From NCBI GenBank assembly GCA_964354135.1, contig CAYGZA010000057.1, positions 1-25,948 on the forward strand: 25,948 nucleotides of DNA, written 5' to 3'. Origin of the DNA: CAYGZA01 sp964354135. GTDB taxonomy: Bacteria; Planctomycetota; Planctomycetia; Pirellulales; Thermoguttaceae. The translations under genes and the position numbers were made by a program. The notes under the pieces were generated by a model that was given only the letters and a program-made list of their open reading frames with translations, searched no databases and had not been told where the DNA came from. Of the stretch, positions 16,942 through 24,090 are shown one piece after another (the first letter of the stretch is position 1; each line of letters begins with the position of its first letter).

Positions 16942-18690
16942 TTACCGTTCCTTGCCGCGGTCGCAGAACTTACAGGGGACAAAGCCGCGGCCGTTGCACG
17001 TCGGGCAGGGGACGCGGACCGGCACGGCCACCTTGATCTCCTGGCCCGTGCGGGGATTGCGGCCCACGGTCCTGGATTCCATCTTCCGCACGGCGCCGCG
17101 GGCACAGTCCGGCGCCTGGCAGCGGACTTCGCCCCGCCCCTCGCAGATCACGCACCAGCGGTCCTCATAGCCAACAGCGCCGGGCCACTCGAGCCGTTTG
17201 CCGTCCGCCAATTCCAGGCCCATGTAGCGGAAACCCGTCTGCGGCTGGAACCTGGTCGCGCCGCCGGCACGGCTGAGCAGTCCGTCCACTGTCTTGAGAA
17301 CGTTCGGCTTCAGCATCACGCGCCCATTCTTGGCCAAATACTGAAGACGGCCGAGATTCTGCGCGATTTCCTCGGCGGGCGGTCCCGCGGTCAACGCCGC
17401 CTCCCAGTGCCGCAGCGATTGGCCTTCTTTGCCCAGCCTCACCCGCGCCACGGCCAGGTTGTTCAGCGAGGCCGCGTGATTGGGCTGCTTCTTGACGCAC
17501 TCGCTAAAGTGCCTCTCCGCCGAGGCCCAATCCCGCAGCACCAGGGCGTCCAGCAGCCCGAGGCCGAAATCCACGCGAAGGTCCTCGCGATTGATCTTGC
17601 GGGCCTGTGCCAGTTTCTCCCGGCCTCCGGCAGGGTCACCGCGCTCGATCAGGGTCCAAGCCTCCGCCAGCAGGGGATCGAGCTTCGGGTCGGTTGCGAC
17701 TTTCTGATCGCCGGGCTTCACCTCGGGCGGAACCGGCGGGGGCGCCTTGCCGACTTCCACCTTCTCGGGCGGCGAAGGCCCCGGCAGCGGCTTCTTTTCG
17801 GACGGCTCGATGACAGGTGGCTTGGGCGGGAGCGGAGGCGGATAACTGTCGATTGCAAGTGGCGGGCCCACCGGCAAAGTGGCGTCCTTGCCCAACGTCT
17901 CCAATGCCAACTCCCAGAACTCTTCCTCGGAAAGGCCCTCGATCGGCGTTTCGTCCGGGCGGGCAGGTCTCGGCTGGGGCGTGAGCTGCGGCCAGTTGAC
18001 CCGCACGATCCACTTCTGGCCCGGTTCGAGGGTGGCGGTCCGGTCCCACGTTCTCAAGCCGGGGACGCTGACTGCGATGTGGACCTTCCCCGGCTCACAC
18101 GCGAATTGGACCGGACCTCGGAGCGGAACCGTCCGCGAGGCGTCGTTGATCTCCAACGTCGCCCCGCGGCGGAGGATCTCGGGCCACTCGATCACCACGG
18201 TGGCTTCCCGCCCGCCGGCCATCCGCTGCCAGAGGACCAGGGCCACCACCAAGGCGATGCCGCCGCCCAGGATTCCCAGGGTGACGGCCGGGCCGGGGCC
18301 CTTGCGCCGGGGTGAAAGGGCAGGCGGCGGAGCAGACGTTTCCCGCAGGGGCGGCTCGAGGAAGTCGTACACCTCGACCTCCGGCGCCGGCGGCAAGGGG
18401 GGGCCTCCGTCCAGCCGGCGCCGCAGCGCGGCGTCGTAGGCGGCCTTCTTCTCCGCGTTGAGCAGGCAGATCTTCGCCGCCGCCACCTCGTTGAGCAGCC
18501 GCTGCGACATCGCGGCGTGAGGCCCGGTTTGAAACGTCCGCAGATAGGCCATCTGCCGGTCGGCGGCGTTCTCGATCACGTCCGGTTGGGGCTCGAACAA
18601 CTGGATCCCCAACAGACGGTAGTGATGGGGCGGTTGTTCCTCCGGCGGGATCCCCAACCAGCGATGATACGGATCGAACCCCTGCGACAT
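16942..18690 (-). CDS. planctomycete membrane protein: J-like domain without HPD, TPR-like repeats and a DnaJ-type zinc finger
   Basis: This 582-residue protein of unknown function has an unusual layout. Residues 1-92 start with the phylum-typical WLGIPPEEQPPHHYRLL and continue as a J-like helical domain (NEVAAAKICLLNAEKKAAYDAALR), but the HPD tripeptide needed to stimulate DnaK is absent. One transmembrane helix lies at about 135-157 (VTLGILGGGIALVVALVLW). A beta-rich segment (about 162-240) resembles a PEGA-type domain, followed by a Pro/Lys-rich stretch. A tetratricopeptide-like region (about 345-460, ERHFSECVKKQPNHAASLNNLA) comes next. The C-terminus has four cysteine pairs (CVICEGRG, CQAPDC, CPTCNGRG, CKFC), like the DnaJ zinc-binding domain but placed at the end. 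The start at 18690 has only a weak AAGG upstream. It probably scaffolds or recognises proteins at the membrane. Confidence 0.8.
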   Translation of the reverse strand: MSQGFDPYHRWLGIPPEEQPPHHYRLLGIQLFEPQPDVIENAADRQMAYLRTFQTGPHAAMSQRLLNEVAAAKICLLNAEKKAAYDAALRRRLDGGPPLPPAPEVEVYDFLEPPLRETSAPPPALSPRRKGPGPAVTLGILGGGIALVVALVLWQRMAGGREATVVIEWPEILRRGATLEINDASRTVPLRGPVQFACEPGKVHIAVSVPGLRTWDRTATLEPGQKWIVRVNWPQLTPQPRPARPDETPIEGLSEEEFWELALETLGKDATLPVGPPLAIDSYPPPLPPKPPVIEPSEKKPLPGPSPPEKVEVGKAPPPVPPEVKPGDQKVATDPKLDPLLAEAWTLIERGDPAGGREKLAQARKINREDLRVDFGLGLLDALVLRDWASAERHFSECVKKQPNHAASLNNLAVARVRLGKEGQSLRHWEAALTAGPPAEEIAQNLGRLQYLAKNGRVMLKPNVLKTVDGLLSRAGGATRFQPQTGFRYMGLELADGKRLEWPGAVGYEDRWCVICEGRGEVRCQAPDCARGAVRKMESRTVGRNPRTGQEIKVAVPVRVPCPTCNGRGFVPCKFCDRGKER

Positions 18691-18984
18691 GCCTTCAGCC
18701 CGGGACCTTGGTCTCCTACCCGAACGCCTGCCGACGGCACCACAACTCCATAACTACCAGATCCGGGGGAGTCCATCAAGGGAAGCGGTGCCGCGGTGCT
18801 GCGTTCGATTTCCCAAGACTTGCAGGGCCAATGTCGGGCAACGATAATTGGGGGTTGGCCCCCAAGCCGTCTTTGGGCCCAAGCGGATTTCGCGAATCCG
18901 GTCGGATGGCATACCCACGTTTGCGTGGGCATGGCCGCAAGGAGTGAGAGACTGCAAAGACTTCTTTTTCTTGGACTTCCTGCC
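18691..18984. promoter_or_regulatory. divergent spacer with a cluster of palindromes upstream of the tricorn-like gene
   Basis: This 294-base gap separates the leftward J-like gene from the rightward protease gene. Four inverted repeats crowd into 18848-18932. TTGGGGG and CCCCCAA pair around TTGG (18848-18865). CTTTGGGCCCAAG is a near-palindrome (about 18870-18882). CGGATT and AATCCG pair around TCGCG (18884-18900). ATACCCACG and CGTGGGCAT pair around TTTG with one mismatch (18911-18932). The last 25 bases before the ATG are pyrimidine-rich with no ribosome-binding site. The cluster may be a structured 5' leader or a repeat element. Confidence 0.5.
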
Positions 18985-21900
18985 ATGTTTGCACGCACCT
19001 GGTCGAACGCCCTCCGATGGAGTCTTTGGAGTTGGCTGGCATCGCTGTACCTGCTCGCTTCGGCCGCGATCGGGGCGGAAGAGGCCCGGCTCTTGAGGTT
19101 CCCCGCCATCCACGCCAACCAACTGGTCTTCTCCTACGCGGGCGACCTGTACACGGCGGCCGCGTCCGGAGGCGTGGCCAGGAAGCTGACCAATCACCCC
19201 GGCTACGAGATGTTCGCCCGGTTCTCGCCCGATGGGAAGTGGATCGCCTTCACCGGCCAGTACGACGGCAACACGGAGGTCTACCTCATGCCGGCCGAGG
19301 GCGGCGTTCCCCGCCGGCTCACCTACACGGCGACCGTGGGGCGGGACGACGTCTCCGACCGCATGGGTCCGAACAACATCGTCATGGCTTGGAAGGATGC
19401 CAAGACAGTCGCGTTCCGCTGCCGGGCCTTCGACTGGAACGACTTCCTCGGCAAGCTCTGCCTCGCCTCGGTGGAAGGGACCGCGGTGGAGCAGCTCCCC
19501 TTGCCGCGCGGCGGCTGGTGCTCCTTCTCGCAGGACGGAAAGAAGCTTGCCTACAACCGCGTCTTCCGCGAGTTCCGCACCTGGAAACGCTATCGCGGCG
19601 GCCAGGCCGACGACATCTGGATCTACGACTTCGAGGCCAAGACCACCCGCAACCTCACCAACAACCCGGCGCAGGACGTCTTCCCCATGTGGCACGGGGA
19701 CAAGATCTACTTCGTCTCCGACCGCGACGAGAACAAACGGATGAACCTGCACGTGTTCGACCTGGCCACCAACGCCGTCCGCAAGCTGACGGACTTCAAG
19801 GACTACGACGTGAAGTTCCCGTCACTGGGCGACGCGGCCATCGCGTTCGAGACGGGCGGCTACGTCTACCGCTTCGACCTCAAAACGCAACAGACCAAGA
19901 AGATCCCGGTTTACCTGCAAGAGGACTTCGCCGCGGGTCGGGGCGGCTTGCGGGACGTGAGCAAGGAGATCGCCGACGCCGGCATCTCGCCCGATGGGAA
20001 CCGGGCCGTCTTCGGGGCCCGCGGCGACCTCTTCACCGTCCCCGCCAAGCACGGCAACACCCGCAACTTGACCCATACCCCGGGCGTCCACGACCGGGAC
20101 CCCGCCTGGTCGCCGGACGGCAAGTGGATTGCGTCGATCTCCGATGCCACGGGCGAAGACGAGATCTACATCGTCCCACAAGACGGGAGCGCCCCGCCAA
20201 CGCGGCTGACGGACAAGGCGGACACCTACAAGTACCGGCCCCTCTGGTCGCCCGACAGCCGGAAGCTCCTCTGGTCCGATAAGAAGCAGCGACTGCAATA
20301 CGTGGACGTGAAGACCAAGGCGGTGACGTTGGTCGCCCAAGCGACGGCATGGGAGATCCACGATTACCGCTGGTCGCCCGACAGCCAGTGGATCGCCTAC
20401 ACCAAGCCGGAAGACCGGCAGATGCCGCGGATTCACCTATACTCGGTGGCCGCCAAGGCAACCTACCCGGTGACCGACGGCTGGTTTGCCTCGAGCGACC
20501 CGGCGTTCAGCGCCGACGGCAAGTACCTGCTCTTCGTTTCGGCGCGGCACTTCACGCCGCGCTATAGCCAGTCGGAGTGGAACCACGCCTACTTCGACAT
20601 GGAGGGGATCTACCTGGTGACGCTGGCCAAGGGGACGCCATCGCCCTTTGCGCCCAAGAGCGACGAGGTGCAGATCGCCAAGGAGGAAAAGCCGAAGGAC
20701 ACAAATGAGAAGGGCAAGGACGCTGGCGGCGCGGCTGGGAAGAAGGCCGCCGAGAAGCCGGGCCAGAAGCCGGCCAAGAAAAACGGCGGCCCGGAGAAGA
20801 AGCCGGAGAAGAAGCCGGCCCCGAAGGTCGTCGTCAAGGTTGATCCCGAGGGCCTGCTCCAGCGGATCGCCGCGCTGCCGATCCCGGCCGCCAACTACGG
20901 TGGGCTGACCTCGGTGGGAGAGCGGCTCCTCTACATGCGTCGCGGCCAGCGCGGCCAGCAGGCCCGGCTGATGATGTTCGAGCTGGACAAGCAGAAGGAG
21001 ACCGAGCTGGGCGAGTGTTCCGGCTACGAGGTCTCGGCCGACGGCAAGAAGATGCTGGTCCACCTGGAGGGCGGGTACGCGATCGTCGATCTTCCGGCCG
21101 CCAAGATGGAGGTCAAGGAGCGTCTCAACCTGGCCGGCGTGACCGTGGTGCTCGACCGCGAGGCCGAGTGGCGGCAGATCTACCGCGAGTGCTGGCGGCA
21201 GATGCGGGATTTCGTCTACGCCCCGAACCTCCACGGGGTAGACTGGCCGAAGATCCGCACGCTCTACGAGCCGCTCGTGGCCCACGTGCGTCACCGCGCC
21301 GACCTGACCTACGTGATCGGCGAGATGATCGGCGAATTGAACCTGGGGCACTGCTACGTGGGCGGCGGCGATTACCCCAAGCCGGAGCGGCTCCAGATCG
21401 GTCTGCTCGGGGCCAAACTCCAGCGAGACCCGAAATCCGGGTACTGGCGGATCCGAGAGATCCTCAAGGGCCAGAACTGGGACAAGGGCCTCCGCTCGCC
21501 GCTTACGGAGATCGGCGTGGACGTTAAGGAGGGCGATTACATCATCTCCCTGGACGGAAAGCCCACCAACCAGATGAAAGACATTTACGCCGCCCTGGTC
21601 AACACCGCCGGGAAGCAGGTCACCCTCGAGGTGAACGCCCGGCCCGAACCCAAGGGCAGCCGGCGGGCCCTCGTCGTCCCCATCGCCGACGAGCACCCGC
21701 TTGTCTACCTCAACTGGGTCCAGCGCAATATCGAGCGGGTCAACAAGGCGACTGACGGCAAAGTCGGCTACGTCCACATTCCCAACATGGGCGTCGAGGG
21801 GCTCAACGAATTCGTCAAGTACTTCTACCCGCAGACGCACAAGCAGGGGTTGATCGTCGACGTCCGCGGCAACGGCGGCGGAAACGTCTCGCCGCAGATC

Positions 21901-22365
21901 ATCGAGCGCCTGCGCCGCGAGGCGGCGATGATCACCGTGGCGAGGAACGCCGCCATCAACGTCGATCCCACGGGGATGGTCCTCGGCCCCAAGGTGATGC
22001 TCCTGGACGAGTTCTCCGCCTCGGACGGCGACATCGTGGCCTACCGCTTCAAGAAGTACAAGCTCGGCCCGGTGATCGGAAAGCGCTCGTGGGGCGGCGT
22101 GGTCGGGATCCGCGGGTCGCTGCCGCTGTTGGACGGCGGCTACCTGATGCGGCCCGAGTTCTCCCGCTACGACCTGGAGGGCAAGGAGTGGATCATGGAG
22201 GGCAAGGGAGTTGAGCCGGACATCGTGGTCGATAACGACCCCGCGCGGGAGTATGCCGGCACCGACGACCAACTGGAGAAGGCCATTGCGGTAATCAAGG
22301 AGCAACTCCGGAAGCACCCGGTGAAGCTGCCGCCCCCGCCGCCGTATCCGGACAAGAGGAAGTAG
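18985..22365 (+). CDS. secreted tricorn-protease homologue (S41-type serine peptidase with beta-propeller and PDZ)
   Basis: From the ATG at 18985 the protein is 1126 residues, the size of bacterial tricorn homologues, which trim peptides. It has a signal peptide (SLWSWLASLYLLASAAIGA, cleavage near residue 30), then a WD40/TolB-like beta-propeller with repeated SPDGKWIA and SPDS motifs (about 35-545). A low-complexity Lys/Pro/Glu linker follows (about 566-617), then the tricorn core. A PDZ domain (VKEGDYIISLDGKPTNQM) and an S41-like catalytic domain end it. Candidate catalytic residues are H789 in LNLGHCYVGG and nucleophile S1013 in SASDGD, before RSWGGVVGIRG. DVRGNGGGN is also present. The in-frame extension upstream of 18985 has no ribosome-binding site and would bury the signal peptide; the chosen start also lacks one. 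The role is probably periplasmic protein turnover. Confidence 0.9.
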   Translation: MFARTWSNALRWSLWSWLASLYLLASAAIGAEEARLLRFPAIHANQLVFSYAGDLYTAAASGGVARKLTNHPGYEMFARFSPDGKWIAFTGQYDGNTEVYLMPAEGGVPRRLTYTATVGRDDVSDRMGPNNIVMAWKDAKTVAFRCRAFDWNDFLGKLCLASVEGTAVEQLPLPRGGWCSFSQDGKKLAYNRVFREFRTWKRYRGGQADDIWIYDFEAKTTRNLTNNPAQDVFPMWHGDKIYFVSDRDENKRMNLHVFDLATNAVRKLTDFKDYDVKFPSLGDAAIAFETGGYVYRFDLKTQQTKKIPVYLQEDFAAGRGGLRDVSKEIADAGISPDGNRAVFGARGDLFTVPAKHGNTRNLTHTPGVHDRDPAWSPDGKWIASISDATGEDEIYIVPQDGSAPPTRLTDKADTYKYRPLWSPDSRKLLWSDKKQRLQYVDVKTKAVTLVAQATAWEIHDYRWSPDSQWIAYTKPEDRQMPRIHLYSVAAKATYPVTDGWFASSDPAFSADGKYLLFVSARHFTPRYSQSEWNHAYFDMEGIYLVTLAKGTPSPFAPKSDEVQIAKEEKPKDTNEKGKDAGGAAGKKAAEKPGQKPAKKNGGPEKKPEKKPAPKVVVKVDPEGLLQRIAALPIPAANYGGLTSVGERLLYMRRGQRGQQARLMMFELDKQKETELGECSGYEVSADGKKMLVHLEGGYAIVDLPAAKMEVKERLNLAGVTVVLDREAEWRQIYRECWRQMRDFVYAPNLHGVDWPKIRTLYEPLVAHVRHRADLTYVIGEMIGELNLGHCYVGGGDYPKPERLQIGLLGAKLQRDPKSGYWRIREILKGQNWDKGLRSPLTEIGVDVKEGDYIISLDGKPTNQMKDIYAALVNTAGKQVTLEVNARPEPKGSRRALVVPIADEHPLVYLNWVQRNIERVNKATDGKVGYVHIPNMGVEGLNEFVKYFYPQTHKQGLIVDVRGNGGGNVSPQIIERLRREAAMITVARNAAINVDPTGMVLGPKVMLLDEFSASDGDIVAYRFKKYKLGPVIGKRSWGGVVGIRGSLPLLDGGYLMRPEFSRYDLEGKEWIMEGKGVEPDIVVDNDPAREYAGTDDQLEKAIAVIKEQLRKHPVKLPPPPPYPDKRK

Positions 22366-22399
22366 GGGCCAGGGGTCAGGGGCCAGGGGCCAGAGGCTA
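22365..22399. repeat. heptamer array, five GGGGCCA-type units
   Basis: Five in-phase 7-base units (GGGGCCA, GGGGTCA, GGGGCCA, GGGGCCA, GAGGCTA) begin at the last base of the protease stop codon. It has the same unit length as the arrays after purH and before the last gene, with a different unit sequence. Confidence 0.8.
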
Positions 22400-22436
22400 G
22401 GGACGAAGGGCGAGCTCGTTTTCACGCTCCGCGTCG

Positions 22437-22474
22437 GCCCCCGTCTCCCTTTGGGAGAGGGTTGGGATGAGGGT
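22437..22474. repeat. intergenic repeat with TCTCCC-TTT-GGGAGA hairpin
   Basis: The stretch carries a perfect 6-bp stem (22444-22449 with 22453-22458, loop TTT) followed by GGGTTGGGATGAGGGT. This is the form of a widespread bacterial intergenic repeat (CTCTCCCTTTGGGAGAG followed by GGTTGGGGTGAGGG). A diverged relative is at 23786-23827. It may act as a terminator-like hairpin for the protease gene but lacks a T tract. Confidence 0.6.
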
Positions 22475-22528
22475 CCTACTGTTTAGGGCAATAGCCCTGG
22501 CATCATAACTGTCCAGCAGGAGTCGATT

Positions 22529-23728
22529 ATGAAGGTCTCACTGGTCACGCTGTTCGCTGCCATAGCGGCGGCACTTCTGGTGCTCGGAACGGACTCGGCC
22601 GCCGAAGAGCGCTACCAGGCGGCCGCGTACTACTTTCCCGGCTATCACCCGACGCCGCAGAACGACGCCCGGCTGGGCAAAGGCTGGACCGAGTGGGACC
22701 TGATGCGGGCGGCCAAGCCCCGCTTTCCCGACCATTTTCAGCCCAAGGTCCCGCTCTGGGGCTACCAGGACGAGTCGCGGCCCGAGGTCTTCGAGCAGAA
22801 GATCGCCGCCGCGGCCGATCACGGCCTCTCGGCCTTCATCTTCGACTGGTACTGGCACTCGACGGGCCCGTTTCTGGAGCGGGCCCTGGAGCAGGGCTTC
22901 CTGAAGGCCAAGAACCGCGGCCGCATCCGGTTCGCGCTCATGTGGGCCAACCACGACTGGATCGACATCTTTCCCGCCAAGGCCGGCCGGCCCTCAAGAG
23001 TGATCTATCCCGGCAAGGTGAACCGCAAGGCATTCGATCAAGCTACCGACCACGTGATCGCCGCGTATTTCTCGCAGCCCAACTACTGGAAGATCGACGG
23101 CAAGCCGTACTTCTCGATTTACGAGCTGATGACCTTCGTGCAGGGCCTCGGCGGCGTCGAGAAGACCCGCGAGGCCCTCGACGGCTTTCGCGCCCGGACC
23201 CGGGCCGCGGGGCTGCCGGGCATCCACTTGAACGCGGTCGCTTGGGGCGTCAAGCCGGAAGGGCTGGCCAAAGACCCGAACGAGCTTCTGGAGCGGCTCG
23301 GGTTCGACAGCGTCACGTCCTATTGCTGGATTCATCACGTCTATCCGAAGCAGTTCCCCGTGACGAGCTACGCCGACTGGGCCAAGCAGGCCGAGGCCCA
23401 GTGGGTGCCCTTCCGCGGAGAGTGGAAGCTGCCCTATTATCCCAACGTGAGCATGGGCTGGGACTCCAGCCCGCGGACCACGCAGTCCGACCGGTTCGAG
23501 CCGACCGGCTATCCCTACACGCCGGTCATTCAGGGGAACACGCCGGCCGAGTTCCGCAAGTCGCTCCAGCGGGTCAAGACGTTCCTCGATTCCCGCCCGA
23601 GCGGGCCGAGGATCTTCACCATCAACGCCTGGAACGAATGGACCGAAGGAAGCTACCTGGAGCCGGATGCAGTCCATAAGATGGGCTACCTGGAGGCCCT
23701 CCGGGACGTATTCGGCGGGGCGAAGTAG
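22529..23728 (+). CDS. secreted WbsX / GH99-like domain protein
   Basis: This 399-residue protein has an N-terminal signal peptide (LVTLFAAIAAALLVLG, cleavage near SAA at 23-25), followed directly by AAYYFPGYHPTPQND and GKGWTEWDLMRAAKPRF, then FIFDWYWHSTGPFLERAL, FALMWANHDW and the terminal signature NAWNEWTEGSYLEPD (366-380). This order is characteristic of the WbsX family, named from O-antigen clusters and related in fold to GH99 endo-mannosidases. Export points to glycan cleavage or binding outside the cytoplasm rather than a cytoplasmic transferase role, but the activity is not proven for this family. The ATG at 22529 has AGGAG six bases upstream. It is on the same strand as the protease gene but separated from it by 163 bases of repeats. 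Confidence 0.85.
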   Translation: MKVSLVTLFAAIAAALLVLGTDSAAEERYQAAAYYFPGYHPTPQNDARLGKGWTEWDLMRAAKPRFPDHFQPKVPLWGYQDESRPEVFEQKIAAAADHGLSAFIFDWYWHSTGPFLERALEQGFLKAKNRGRIRFALMWANHDWIDIFPAKAGRPSRVIYPGKVNRKAFDQATDHVIAAYFSQPNYWKIDGKPYFSIYELMTFVQGLGGVEKTREALDGFRARTRAAGLPGIHLNAVAWGVKPEGLAKDPNELLERLGFDSVTSYCWIHHVYPKQFPVTSYADWAKQAEAQWVPFRGEWKLPYYPNVSMGWDSSPRTTQSDRFEPTGYPYTPVIQGNTPAEFRKSLQRVKTFLDSRPSGPRIFTINAWNEWTEGSYLEPDAVHKMGYLEALRDVFGGAK

Positions 23729-24090
23729 TGCCGTGCCGGTCTTGGGCACGGAGCCCGGTGCCTCTGAGCGACCGTCCAGCAGCAAGCCCCCTTTCCCGTC
23801 CTCTGGAGAGGTGTATGGGGTGAGGGCTCGCCGAAGCGAGAACAGGAAATCGTCGTAGGCCGGTCGGCAGGAGACGTACACGGTGACCGTGCGATACGAT
23901 ACACTGGAACTGTGCGGGAAGGCGGAGGCCGTACGGGACATGCCCATCCAGTCGGAACAAGGGAAAGAGTGCCTCGCGGCCCCGCGGCTGCGGACATCGC
24001 CATCAACTTTCAGCTATCGGCTTCCCGCTTTCGGCCCCCGGCGGCCGGGCGGAAGCGAATCGCGACTCTCACCAAGGGAGGATCAAGTCC
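23729..24090. other. repeat-rich spacer between the WbsX-like gene and the last gene
   Basis: This 362-base gap has no credible gene. A 7-bp hairpin just after the WbsX stop (CCGTGCC 23731-23737 with GGCACGG 23745-23751) lacks a T tract. A diverged copy of the CTCTCCC/GGGTGAGGG repeat lies at 23786-23827. A third heptamer array runs from 24008 to 24042 (TTTCAGC, TATCGGC, TTCCCGC, TTTCGGC, CCCCGGC). GGAGG at about 24077 serves the next gene. No promoter could be assigned with confidence. Confidence 0.6.
24008..24042. repeat. heptamer array, five TTTCAGC/TTTCGGC-type units
   Basis: Five in-phase 7-base units precede the last gene. The first unit, TTTCAGC, is close to the TTCAGCC units after purH, suggesting a shared repeat family in this genome. 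Confidence 0.65.
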
